54,201 nucleotides of DNA from an uncultured Bacteroidia bacterium (lineage in GTDB: Bacteria; Bacteroidota; Bacteroidia; Bacteroidales; Prolixibacteraceae). The DNA lies in NCBI GenBank assembly GCA_903904515.1, contig CAIVCR010000094.1, positions 1 to 54,201 of the forward strand. Reading direction: 5' to 3'. The notes under the pieces were generated by a model, which saw only the letters and a program-made list of their open reading frames with translations, was not told where the DNA came from and did no database searches. Below are positions 1 through 8,026 of this stretch, piece by piece. Position 1 is the first letter of the stretch. Each line of letters starts with the position of its first letter. A program made the translations under genes and the position numbers.

Positions 1-75
1 AAAGTAATTAACTGGTAATTAATACTTTAAAGATACAAATTCCCGCGGTTTTAACCTAATAAATAATGAGTTATT

Positions 76-2154
76 TTACTGTAAATCAGATAAATAACTA
101 AGTTTTGAACGAACTATTGAATTAAGAGCTTTATCTAATTTATTCAGGATTGGTTTAACCGAAATTTTTGAACCGACAGCACCTTCCATCCACCGTTGGG
201 GAATAATTTTTCCCTGCTGATAAATCCGGTCAATTTCATTGGCAAAATTCTTTCCATTCAGGTGTTCTTCCAGTTGGAATTCAATGATTTGCCCATAAGA
301 ATATGCTGCAAGGTATAATGGATTCGAAATCATGTGGGAATAAATCCCTAAAATAGGTTGATCCTTTATCCCGAAAACGGGTGCAAAATAGGTGTTCCAG
401 ATATCCCTTGTAATGGCCTGCACAGCCGATTTGAGCTCTGATGCAGTTGCTTCAGGGTGGGCATAAAGCCATTTCCATATTTTCATGTCAACCATTCCCA
501 CTCCCATAATTTCCATCAGCGACCATCCTGTATCCAGCGTGTTAAGCTGTTGCTGATTCTGTTGCGTGCTGTTCATATCAAGCAAAAGGAGATCACGGCT
601 CTGAAAAATAAAGGCGAGTGCCTCCGTAAATGCAGTATTTGGCACACCATTTAACAGGTAATAATCGATATTGTAAAGCGAATTTGTCTGCTCTACATTA
701 TGCCCAAATTCATGGACTGCAATATTATACCCTTTGTAATCCATTCCGTTTTCCGGAATCCGCGTGCGCAGATGAGCTTTTTCACCTTTCATGGAAGCCC
801 CCCACGCATGCCCTGATCCCCGGGCCGCATCAACAGCAATCCTGTTGGCATAAAATTCAGCACGCTCTTTTGACCATCCCAATTTGGTGAGCATCCTGGG
901 CATATCAGCTTCAAAAGCACTCGGATTAGGATAACGTTTGGTTGTTTTGGCATTCAATTCTTCCTGCGGGATGGCACTTCGTGATTTGAAGCCGTCGTAC
1001 CAGATATCATAAGGACGAAGACTTCTTCCTAACCTTTTCTCAATGATCGCTCCAATTTTTGCCAATTGAGGGGAACGAAGATAACTGTCAAACAATAATT
1101 CAACCTCTTGCTGAGGAATCTCCATTTCTCCTGAAAACTTTCGTAAAATAAATGTATTCATGTCAGGACTAAAGCTGTCAATTGCCCTTTGAGCCTTGAA
1201 ATTATTAATTATCTGCTGGTAGCGTCGGTTCGGTTCTGCTGTACAAGGTTTTTCAAGGTTGTTTTCAAACACTTTATTGGAAAATGGGGCCCACTGAAGG
1301 TTTGGATTATTGATTACCATCTCAGGAATATCCTGATCGATAATTCTTTCCATTACTTTGTAGATCATTTCCTGCTTCTCTATTCCACTTTCTTTATTTG
1401 AATAGTTTGCCTTGATCTCATCACGCAGGTTCCAGTGGGAGAGGAGAACCATCTTGTCCGGGAATAGCGGTTTGCCGGATTCGTTTAGCAATTTACCCAT
1501 CTCAATGTTGTATTCTGAGATATAAAGGTCTGCATCTGCCTCTGCTTTAGTCCCTGCCTGTTCAAGCTCGGCTGGGACGCGCGAGACAAAAATATCCCCT
1601 AATCTTGCCATAGCCCATTCTTTACGTGAAATTGAGGAATCGAATTTTTCTTTTTCTTCAAGAGAATAATAGGGGAAGTTAAGCGCAATCTTAAAGGCTA
1701 TTTTGTTGGCATAAAGGTCATTAAGAAGATGAGAACTAACAGAATAAGAACTGAAATCTTTGTCGATTTCAAGCATGGGCCCATTGTTGAGATCCACATT
1801 CTGCTTCAGATCAAGTGAGATTTTATTGAAATGACCGTAAATTGACTCCAGATTTTTACTGACCTTTTCGAAAAACAGCTCTCTTTCGGCTTCACTGGAG
1901 ATAAAATTCATTTTGCAAAATGCCCTGAAATCGTCAGCAGTACCATCTTCTTTACGCCACAGCGAAGCGGTATGGTTTACCCCTTTCTTAATTCTGGCAA
2001 TAGCATTTGGCTCTTTGTTTAATTTCAACGTGTCAATTAGTTGATTTATGGCGACTTGGGGAATTGGATTTTCGGATTCCCGAACCAATTTTTGGGAGCC
2101 AGACCCTGTACAGGCTGAAAACCCGGCGAACAGAAGAATAAATAATTGTTTCAT
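76..2154 (-). CDS. Zinc metallopeptidase-like lipoprotein
   Basis: Probable zinc-dependent peptidase anchored as a lipoprotein outside the cytoplasm. The N-terminus has a short hydrophobic stretch and a lipobox ending at Cys15 (FSAC). Residues 481-485 read HEFGH, the HExxH zinc site, and the downstream TEALAF (Glu511) is a good candidate for the third zinc ligand, as in gluzincins such as the M3 family. The 692-residue chain is otherwise not one I recognise, so substrate and exact family stay open. It is transcribed away from the lactonase gene upstream. Bases 1-75 beyond its stop hold no recognisable feature. Fold class is fairly secure, specific family is not. Confidence 0.75.
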   Translation of the reverse strand: MKQLFILLFAGFSACTGSGSQKLVRESENPIPQVAINQLIDTLKLNKEPNAIARIKKGVNHTASLWRKEDGTADDFRAFCKMNFISSEAERELFFEKVSKNLESIYGHFNKISLDLKQNVDLNNGPMLEIDKDFSSYSVSSHLLNDLYANKIAFKIALNFPYYSLEEKEKFDSSISRKEWAMARLGDIFVSRVPAELEQAGTKAEADADLYISEYNIEMGKLLNESGKPLFPDKMVLLSHWNLRDEIKANYSNKESGIEKQEMIYKVMERIIDQDIPEMVINNPNLQWAPFSNKVFENNLEKPCTAEPNRRYQQIINNFKAQRAIDSFSPDMNTFILRKFSGEMEIPQQEVELLFDSYLRSPQLAKIGAIIEKRLGRSLRPYDIWYDGFKSRSAIPQEELNAKTTKRYPNPSAFEADMPRMLTKLGWSKERAEFYANRIAVDAARGSGHAWGASMKGEKAHLRTRIPENGMDYKGYNIAVHEFGHNVEQTNSLYNIDYYLLNGVPNTAFTEALAFIFQSRDLLLLDMNSTQQNQQQLNTLDTGWSLMEIMGVGMVDMKIWKWLYAHPEATASELKSAVQAITRDIWNTYFAPVFGIKDQPILGIYSHMISNPLYLAAYSYGQIIEFQLEEHLNGKNFANEIDRIYQQGKIIPQRWMEGAVGSKISVKPILNKLDKALNSIVRSKLSYLSDLQ

Positions 2155-2232
2155 CCAATTTTTAGTTTAAAGATATATATTTCAGCCCAATCTGTAACCA
2201 TTCGACCGGGCGAAGTTGATTTAAATTTCTTG

Positions 2233-2262
2233 TACATTTGATCCAATATTTTTCATTGGATC
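2233..2262 (+). promoter_or_regulatory. Putative promoter -7 element and overlapping inverted repeat
   Basis: TACATTTG at 2233-2240 matches the Bacteroidota -7 consensus TAnnTTTG. It is followed by a perfect 8-bp inverted repeat, GATCCAAT and ATTGGATC (2240-2262, 7-base spacer), where transcription would begin. No convincing TTG lies at the right -33 distance. The leader to the lactonase start would be roughly 95 bases. The repeat could be an operator or a leader hairpin; this is inference. Confidence 0.4.
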
Positions 2263-2342
2263 ATAGTGTGATTTCATGCTTTCCCAGTGATGTATTCAAA
2301 GATCAAATATTCTTCTACTAAACATTTTATGCAGCTATTTTT

Positions 2343-3488
2343 ATGAAAACAAAAATTATTCAACTCCTTACTCTCCTAATGTTTTTGATTCCACGATTTC
2401 TATTGGCTGGTGTCAGCGTATCGCACGAACCTCAGTATTTCTTTGTCGGCACCTACACAAACAGTGGAAGTGAAGGAATATATCTTTTTAGCCTTGATCC
2501 AAAAAGCGGTAAACTTACGAATCACGGATTAGCTGCGAAATCGGACAATCCTACTTTTATGACTTTATCGCCAACAGGAAAAATCCTGCTGGCGGCTAAT
2601 GAAATTCAGGATAAAAACAATCGTAATATGGGTTACATTGAATCGTTTGCTGTGAACAATGAAAATCACCATTTGAGTTTCATAAATAAGGTGTTAAGCG
2701 GTGGAGCTGATCCGTGCTACGTTTCAGTGAATCAGTCCGAACATGTTTTAGCGGCCAATTATTCTGGAGGTAGTGCTGCACTTTTCAACATGGACCAATC
2801 GGGAAGCCTTAGTGAATTTACAGATCTTAAGCAACATGTCGGTAGCGGACCAGTAAAAGCCCGTCAGGCTGAACCACATGTGCATAGCGCCTATTTTGAA
2901 CCCTCCTCCAACCGGATTTTTGTTGCCGACCTTGGGACTGACAAAGTTGCTGTTTATCTGTTGGATGAGAGAGGTTCAAAACTTAAAAATTCACCTTTCC
3001 CAGCGATCATAATGCCTCCCGGAAGTGGACCACGTCACATGGCTTTTCATCCAACGCTGAAATTCTTATATGTGATCAATGAAATATCCAATACTGTATC
3101 TGTCGTTTCGTTGAATAAGGATGGCAGCTATTCGATACTGGAAACGATCTCGACACTTCCGGCAGGGTATGATAAGCCGGGTAATTGCGCAGATATTCAT
3201 ATTTCAAACGATGGACGATTTTTGTATGCCTCCAATCGCGGGCTCAACTCTATTGCGATTTTTTCGGTGAATCCCCTCAGTGGCAGAATTGTTCAAATTG
3301 GGCAGGAATCTACACGCGGAGAGATTCCGAGGAATTTCACCCTATCTCCAAATGAAGATTTTATTTTGGTAGCCAACCAAAATTCTCAGAATATCGTTTC
3401 ATTCCGCAGGGACGCAGTCACGGGTAAACTTGAATATGTTGATCAGATTAAATCACTTAAGCCGGTTTGCCTCTTGTTTTGCAAATAA
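2343..3488 (+). CDS. Lactonase family beta-propeller protein (6-phosphogluconolactonase-like, YbhE type)
   Basis: The 381-residue protein has an N-terminal signal sequence (hydrophobic residues about 6-22) followed by a seven-bladed propeller of the YbhE/Pgl lactonase family. Family hallmarks are FFVGTYTNSGSEGIYLF near residue 32, the repeated blade motif of the type FLYASNRGLNSIAIF, and the HVHSAYFEP and GPRHMAFHP segments with their conserved histidines. Cytoplasmic members hydrolyse 6-phosphogluconolactone. The signal sequence here suggests an exported enzyme acting on another lactone, so the name is a family call only. It ends at a strong hairpin shared with the convergent ndk gene. Confidence 0.85.
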   Translation: MKTKIIQLLTLLMFLIPRFLLAGVSVSHEPQYFFVGTYTNSGSEGIYLFSLDPKSGKLTNHGLAAKSDNPTFMTLSPTGKILLAANEIQDKNNRNMGYIESFAVNNENHHLSFINKVLSGGADPCYVSVNQSEHVLAANYSGGSAALFNMDQSGSLSEFTDLKQHVGSGPVKARQAEPHVHSAYFEPSSNRIFVADLGTDKVAVYLLDERGSKLKNSPFPAIIMPPGSGPRHMAFHPTLKFLYVINEISNTVSVVSLNKDGSYSILETISTLPAGYDKPGNCADIHISNDGRFLYASNRGLNSIAIFSVNPLSGRIVQIGQESTRGEIPRNFTLSPNEDFILVANQNSQNIVSFRRDAVTGKLEYVDQIKSLKPVCLLFCK

Positions 3489-3491
3489 TTT

Positions 3492-3533
3492 TCAATAAAA
3501 TGGCCCTTTGGATTCAAAGGGCCATTTTATTGA
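3492..3533. terminator. Bidirectional intrinsic terminator between lactonase and ndk
   Basis: A perfect 19-bp stem (3492-3510 with 3515-3533) has a 4-base loop GATT. Its GC-rich core is TGGCCCTTTG and its outer AT-rich arms can supply U-tracts in both directions. It begins four bases after the lactonase stop codon and lies between convergent genes. Confidence 0.9.
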
Positions 3534-3563
3534 AGTATATTGATATATAATTGATTATTAGGA

Positions 3564-3983
3564 TTAAAACTGTTCCATTTCAGAGAAGAAAAACGATCCC
3601 TCACGAATGGCATTTTCGTCACTATCTGCACCATGAACGGCATTGGCAGTAAACGATTCAGCAAAAAGTTTTCTGATCGTTCCTTCAGCCGCTTTTTCAG
3701 GGTTTGTATTTCCGATTAAATCACGATAGCTATCAATTGCATTTTCCTTTTCAAGAATTGCTGCTACAATAGGTCCGGAAGACATAAATTCAACGAGTCC
3801 GTCGAAAAAAAACTTGCCGGCATGGATCCCATAAAAGGCTTCAGCACGTTCGCGGGTAAAATGGGTCATTTTTATCGCCTTGATGCGGAACCCATTTTCA
3901 TTAATTTGTTTAAGGATCGGACCGATAAAATTATTTTTTACCGCATCAGGTTTAATCATTGTAAATGTGATATTTCCACTCAT
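3564..3983 (-). CDS. ndk: Nucleoside diphosphate kinase
   Basis: Transfers the gamma-phosphate of ATP to NDPs through a phosphohistidine. The 139-residue length is normal. The start [10 protein letters not shown] is the family N-terminal signature, and the active-site histidine is His117 in [12 protein letters not shown]. It is slightly divergent at the C-terminus ([10 protein letters not shown]), as is common in Bacteroidota. Monocistronic by context, convergent with the lactonase gene and divergent from the DHH gene. Confidence 0.97.
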   Translation of the reverse strand: MSGNITFTMIKPDAVKNNFIGPILKQINENGFRIKAIKMTHFTRERAEAFYGIHAGKFFFDGLVEFMSSGPIVAAILEKENAIDSYRDLIGNTNPEKAAEGTIRKLFAESFTANAVHGADSDENAIREGSFFFSEMEQF

Positions 3984-4191
3984 CTCTGCACGTTTTTTTA
4001 AGTGATTTATTGCTGTAAAACTTCGATCATAAATTTAGTAAAAAAGTACTAAGTACCAATTCTGACTTTTAATTGTTTCAGTTTTCGGGGGTGAGCAATG
4101 CGTTGACTTTTAAATAAGCCAAATTTAAATAGCTCAATTTGAAAACAGGAATAAATATAAGCGTCATTTATCGCCATACAACCAATAATGG

Positions 4192-4199
4192 TATCTTTG
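4192..4199 (+). promoter_or_regulatory. Putative -7 promoter element of the DHH gene
   Basis: TATCTTTG is a full match to TAnnTTTG and is the same octamer found in front of both tRNA-Lys genes and the sigma gene. A -33 TTG is not evident. Transcription would start near 4206, leaving a leader of about 18 bases to the TTG start codon at 4224. Confidence 0.5.
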
Positions 4200-4223
4200 C
4201 CTTTTGATTAAAAATTAGAGTAA

Positions 4224-5255
4224 TTGGAAAGATTTAATGTAGATACCTGTAAAAGGGTTAAGAATTGGCTTGAGTCAGAAGTAAAGCGAATTGTAATTAT
4301 TCCTCATGTCAATCCTGATGGAGATGCAATTGGCGCTTCCATCGGATTGAACGACACCTTGCTGAATGCTGGTTTTGATTCCATGGTAATAGTTCCCAAT
4401 GATTACCCGTCATACTTAAGCTGGTTAGGTGCAGAGAGGGCACCACTTATTTATGAACAAAATAAGGAGCAATGTCATTTGATTATTGATCAGGCTGATG
4501 CATTGTTTTTTCTGGATTTTAATGATGCCAAAAGACTTGGAAAAATAGAGGATTACCTGCGTGATAAATCAATCCCGATTGTCTTGATTGACCACCATCC
4601 TGATCCACAAATCGAGGCTGAATACTTGTTTTCAGATACAGATGTTAGCTCGACCGCCGAATTGGTTTATGATTTTGTGGAGGCAATCGGAATATTGGGT
4701 CATCTTGGCCCGATTGGTGCGAATGCTTTACTCACTGGGATTATTGCAGATACCGGTTCCTTTAGTCATAATGCCTCCCGACATTCGACATATCGCATTG
4801 TTGGTGATCTGATCAATAAAGGCGCGGATAAAGAACGGATAAATGAATCTTTATTCAATAACTTTTCAGAGAAAAGAATGCGTCTGTTAGGTTATTGTTT
4901 AGCCGAAAAGATGGAGATTTTTCCACAATATCGGTCTGCATTGATATGGCTAACTGCTAAAGAATTAACTAAATTTGATTTTCATCCTGGCGATACCGAA
5001 GGTTTTGTAAATTTTCCGCTTTCGATAAAAGGAGTAGTTTTTTCTGCATTTTTTATGGAGAAAAACGGGATTGTCAAAATTTCGTTCAGGTCGAAGGGTG
5101 GTTTTGCTACCAATGAATTTTCAGGGGCCCATTTTAATGGAGGAGGACATAAGAATGCATCCGGAGGTGAAACAAAACTGCCTATAAATGAAGCGCTTGA
5201 TCTTTTCCGGTCATTGCTTCCAGAGTATGCCTCTCAGTTAAAAGGTGATTTATAA
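4224..5255 (+). CDS. DHH/DHHA1 phosphoesterase (NrnA-like oligoribonuclease/pAp phosphatase)
   Basis: A 343-residue protein of the DHH subfamily that degrades short RNA oligonucleotides, 3'-phosphoadenosine 5'-phosphate or cyclic-dinucleotide products. Metal-binding motifs are visible in order: NPDGD (residues 30-34), IDHHPDP with the DHH triad at 123-125, and the DHHA1 substrate loop GGGHKNASGG at 306-315. The start is TTG: an in-frame TAA lies directly upstream (4221-4223) and the next in-frame ATG would remove the catalytic N-terminus. The FKBP lipoprotein gene follows 42 bases downstream and may share its transcript. Which substrate it prefers cannot be read from sequence. Confidence 0.9.
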   Translation: MERFNVDTCKRVKNWLESEVKRIVIIPHVNPDGDAIGASIGLNDTLLNAGFDSMVIVPNDYPSYLSWLGAERAPLIYEQNKEQCHLIIDQADALFFLDFNDAKRLGKIEDYLRDKSIPIVLIDHHPDPQIEAEYLFSDTDVSSTAELVYDFVEAIGILGHLGPIGANALLTGIIADTGSFSHNASRHSTYRIVGDLINKGADKERINESLFNNFSEKRMRLLGYCLAEKMEIFPQYRSALIWLTAKELTKFDFHPGDTEGFVNFPLSIKGVVFSAFFMEKNGIVKISFRSKGGFATNEFSGAHFNGGGHKNASGGETKLPINEALDLFRSLLPEYASQLKGDL

Positions 5256-5297
5256 ATCGGGACTTTTTCGAATATTAATAAAATTTTTCTTTATATA

Positions 5298-5819
5298 ATG
5301 AGAATTTTAAAACTGGTTTTTCTTGCTCTGTTTTTTTCTGCCGGTTTCACTTCTTGTCTGAAAACTATTGATCAAATTTCTGTAAATCAGCCAACAGAAG
5401 CGCAGGAAATGACACTGCTTGCCAAATATGTTGCTAAATTTCATCCTGGTTTAGCGCCAAAATCATCAGGACTATATTTTATTGAGACAAAAGCTGCTCC
5501 ATCCGGTTCCGATTCTATAAAAGTTGGTGATTTGGTTAATGTTTATTATTCCGGATTTTTAATTTCTGAAAGTACGACCGGAGGTGTTCTTGATGGGTAT
5601 AATTTTGATAATTCAGGTCTTAATTATCCTGTTTCTTTTGTAGTCGGGGCTGGAAGGGTTATCCCTGGTTGGGAAGAGGGAGTAACCTATATGAAGAACG
5701 GAAGTGAAGCGAAATTGATAATCCCTTCAAAACTTGCTTATTACGGTCAGCAATATTCCGCAATTCCGCCTTATTCTACGCTGGTCTTTTATGTCCGAAT
5801 AATTAAGTCAACACTTTGA
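5298..5819 (+). CDS. FKBP-type peptidyl-prolyl isomerase lipoprotein
   Basis: A 173-residue lipoprotein with lipobox FTSC (Cys20). After a variable stalk the FKBP domain spans about residues 70-172: GDLVNVYYSGFLI, then VSFVVGAGRVIPGWEEGVTYM, the conserved V-I-P-G-W signature that lines the proline-binding pocket, and a final TLVFYVRIIK strand. It probably assists folding of exported proteins in the periplasm or at the outer membrane. It lies in line with the DHH gene (42-base gap) and 80 bases before the Nudix fusion gene, so the three may form a loose operon. Confidence 0.92.
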   Translation: MRILKLVFLALFFSAGFTSCLKTIDQISVNQPTEAQEMTLLAKYVAKFHPGLAPKSSGLYFIETKAAPSGSDSIKVGDLVNVYYSGFLISESTTGGVLDGYNFDNSGLNYPVSFVVGAGRVIPGWEEGVTYMKNGSEAKLIIPSKLAYYGQQYSAIPPYSTLVFYVRIIKSTL

Positions 5820-5899
5820 GAATTAATGAATAGATTCGTATTATTTGAATATATATATCAAAATATTCCGGGTTTGAGGTGGTCTAATAACTCCTTTGA

Positions 5900-6997
5900 G
5901 TGAAACAGGCAGCACATATCAAAAAATTACTTCCCGGTTTTATTCCCCTGTTCGTCTTTATTATAGCCGACGAATATTGGGGGATGAAGGTTGGGATTGT
6001 TGTAGCAGTTATCATTGGTCTGGGCGAAATGGTTTATACCTGGATTCGTGAAAATCGGCTTGATCGTTTTGTATTGCTTGACACCGCCTTACTTGTTGCC
6101 TTATCCGGTATCTCAATCCTTTTGGAAAATGAGATATTTTTCAAATTAAAGCCCGCACTAATCGAATCAATTCTTGTTGTTATTTTGGGTGTTTCCGTTT
6201 TTTCTCCGATTGATATCATTGGAACCATGACCCGGAAATACATGAAAGGGATTGAGATGAATAAGGAGCAGGAGCTACTTTTCAAGCGCAATTTGCGTAA
6301 CCTGTTTTACATTGTTCTTTTACACACTTCATTAGTCTTCTATTCTGCATTTTATATGAGTAAAGAGGCTTGGGCATTTATCAGTGGAGGCCTATTCTAT
6401 CTCGTTTTTATACTCTATTTTGGATTTGAATATTTTAAAAACCGTAAATCAATTCGCACCAATGGGGTGGGGGAGAATTCAACTTCAGAATATGAAAATG
6501 AAGAGTGGCTTCCGGTTGTGGAAGAGAATGGACGAATAATTGGTAAAGCGCCTCGATCGTTGTGCCATAAAGGTGAAAAGATTCTTCATCCAGTGGTTCA
6601 CCTTCATGTATTGAATTCTCACGGCTATATTTTTCTGCAAAAAAGGCCTCTTGAGAAACTTGTTCAGCCGGGCAAATGGGATACTGCAGTAGGAGGACAT
6701 ATCTCTTTTGGCGAAGATCTTGAAACGGCTCTGCGGCGCGAAGCATATGAAGAGATTGGACTGGAAAATTTCGCAGCTAAACCACTTGGTAATTACCGTT
6801 GGGACTCGGATATTGAGTCAGAGCTGGTTTATTATTTTGTTTCGTATGATTACCAAAAAATCAGATTACATAGTGAAGAAGTAGTAGAAGGGAAGTTTTG
6901 GAGTCCTTCGCAAATTGAACGGGAGTTGGGTCAGGGAATTTTTACCCCTAATTTCGAATATGAATACCAGTTGCTTAAAAAAAACAGGATCCGTTAA
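5900..6997 (+). CDS. Membrane domain (IspZ-like) fused to a Nudix hydrolase
   Basis: A 365-residue two-part protein. Residues about 1-180 contain several hydrophobic helices (LLPGFIPLFVFIIADEYWG, VGIVVAVIIGLGEMVYTWI, FYIVLLHTSLVFYSAFYM and a last one near 160-178), resembling IspZ/YciB-type septation membrane proteins. Residues about 205-360 are a Nudix domain with the full box from Gly266 to Leu288 (G-x5-E-x7-REAYEEIGL). The Nudix part, with LCHKGEKILHPVVHLHV upstream, resembles the isopentenyl-diphosphate isomerase/YfcD subgroup. The start is GTG directly after an in-frame TGA (5897-5899), and the next Met (residue 29) would cut the first helix. The fusion is unusual; its substrate is unknown. 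Confidence 0.8.
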   Translation: MKQAAHIKKLLPGFIPLFVFIIADEYWGMKVGIVVAVIIGLGEMVYTWIRENRLDRFVLLDTALLVALSGISILLENEIFFKLKPALIESILVVILGVSVFSPIDIIGTMTRKYMKGIEMNKEQELLFKRNLRNLFYIVLLHTSLVFYSAFYMSKEAWAFISGGLFYLVFILYFGFEYFKNRKSIRTNGVGENSTSEYENEEWLPVVEENGRIIGKAPRSLCHKGEKILHPVVHLHVLNSHGYIFLQKRPLEKLVQPGKWDTAVGGHISFGEDLETALRREAYEEIGLENFAAKPLGNYRWDSDIESELVYYFVSYDYQKIRLHSEEVVEGKFWSPSQIERELGQGIFTPNFEYEYQLLKKNRIR

Positions 6998-7086
6998 TTC
7001 GACCCCTTGTCGGTTAATACTACAAAAATAAACGTTGACCTTATTTGATCTTTCCTTGCTATTCCAATCAGCTATTTCTTTTTACC

Positions 7087-7169
7087 TAACTGCCTATTAC
7101 CTAACAGCCTATTACCTAAATGCCTACAGCCTAAATGCCTACAGCCTAACGGCCTATTGCCTGCTTGCC
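7087..7169 (+). repeat. 15-base-period tandem repeat at the 3' end of the RsmI-type gene
   Basis: Five consecutive 15-base units start at 7087, 7102, 7117, 7132 and 7147, followed by a partial unit: TAACTGCCTATTACC, TAACAGCCTATTACC, TAAATGCCTACAGCC twice, TAACGGCCTATTGCC. The stop codon of the minus-strand methyltransferase gene (7154-7156) lies inside the last full unit, so its final codons are repeat-derived. Confidence 0.9.
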
Positions 7170-7864
7170 TGCACAAGAAATATTGCTGGCCGTTTATTGA
7201 GATCAGGAATTTCTTTTTTCCATTGAGCAACGGTTTGAGTTTTAATGTATTCCGATTCCAAAGTCAGGTCACAGGCAACGCAAAGTCGCGTCTGATCCAT
7301 CAATGTTTTAATTAAATCATTGATTAAAGGAGAATTACGATAGGGTGCTTCTATAAATATTTGGGTTTGATTCTCCAGCCCTGATCTCTTCTCTATCTCT
7401 TTGATCGCCTTCACTCTTTCAAGCGGTTTAACCGGAATATATCCGATAAATGCGAAATTTTGTCCGTTCATACCTGACGCCATTAGCGAAAGCAAAATTG
7501 AGGATGGGCCAACTAACGGAATAACGCGGACCTGCCGAATATGGGCATATTTAACCACCTCGGCTCCGGGATCTGCAACTCCGGGACATCCGGCCTCGGA
7601 AATTATTCCCACGTCAAAACCCTGAAAAACAGGATCCAGGTAACCTTCAATAACATGACTATCAGTATGCTGGTTTAATTCGAAAAAATGCAGCTCGTCA
7701 ATATTTAGCTGAGCATCCAATTTCCGCAAATAACGCCTGGCCGTACGAATATTTTCAACGATGAAGTATTTGATATTTTTAACGATATCAGCAACATCTG
7801 ATGGGATTACATGCGTTGTGGCTGATTCCCCTAATGTGGTCGGTATAAGGTAAAGATTTCCCAT
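7154..7864 (-). CDS. RsmI-family SAM-dependent methyltransferase (tetrapyrrole methylase fold)
   Basis: A 236-residue protein of the TP-methylase superfamily, closest to RsmI, which 2'-O-methylates C1402 of 16S rRNA. It starts MGNLYLIPTTLG, and the SAM-binding loop SEAGCPGVADPGAEVV (about residues 88-103) corresponds to the family motif SDAGTPGISDPG. PLVGPSSILLSLMASG and FIGYIP follow in the usual order. It is shorter than classical RsmI (about 280) and starts differently, like the short paralog I recall from Bacteroidota, so the exact target is uncertain. The C-terminal codons QASRQ are encoded by the start of a 15-base tandem array. It is divergent from the MBL-fold gene. Confidence 0.85.
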   Translation of the reverse strand: MGNLYLIPTTLGESATTHVIPSDVADIVKNIKYFIVENIRTARRYLRKLDAQLNIDELHFFELNQHTDSHVIEGYLDPVFQGFDVGIISEAGCPGVADPGAEVVKYAHIRQVRVIPLVGPSSILLSLMASGMNGQNFAFIGYIPVKPLERVKAIKEIEKRSGLENQTQIFIEAPYRNSPLINDLIKTLMDQTRLCVACDLTLESEYIKTQTVAQWKKEIPDLNKRPAIFLVQASRQ

Positions 7865-7878
7865 ATTTCAAATTTTGC

Positions 7879-7886
7879 CAAAGGTA
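7879..7886 (-). promoter_or_regulatory. Putative -7 element for the RsmI-type gene
   Basis: On the minus strand TACCTTTG matches TAnnTTTG. The start codon follows about 15 bases downstream, implying a very short leader. No -33 TTG is visible at the right spacing; the 8-base tandem array occupies that side. Confidence 0.4.
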
Positions 7887-7899
7887 GGGTTATAAAATG

Positions 7900-7955
7900 A
7901 AGGAATGAAGGAATTAAAGAATGAAGGGATGAAAGAATTAAGGAATGAAAGAATT
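7900..7955. repeat. 8-base-period tandem array (7 units) in a divergent promoter region
   Basis: Seven contiguous octamers: AAGGAATG, AAGGAATT, AAAGAATG, AAGGGATG, AAAGAATT, AAGGAATG, AAAGAATT. On the minus strand most units read (C/A)ATTCYTT, the same (C/A)ATTnnnn phase seen in arrays at 11243, 27832 and 31423. It lies between the -7 element of the RsmI-type gene and the -33 element of the MBL-fold gene. Confidence 0.9.
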
Positions 7956-7979
7956 ATAATCCATTTTGAATTTTGTACT

Positions 7980-8008
7980 TTGCCATTCTTAATTTTTGAG
8001 TATGTTTG
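7980..8008 (+). promoter_or_regulatory. Bacteroidota-type promoter of the MBL-fold gene
   Basis: TTG (7980-7982), 18 bases, then TATGTTTG (8001-8008), a full -7 match. Transcription would start near 8015, about 12 bases before ATG 8027. The possible TTG start at 8006 lies inside the -7 element, so ATG 8027 is preferred. Confidence 0.6.
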
Positions 8009-8026
8009 AATAACAAAAAGACGATA

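Noticed and set aside
7035..7226. Small ORF on the plus strand over the 15-base array
   Set aside because: Its protein (repeated LTAYYL/LNAYSL) is just translation of the tandem repeat and it overlaps the end of the methyltransferase gene.
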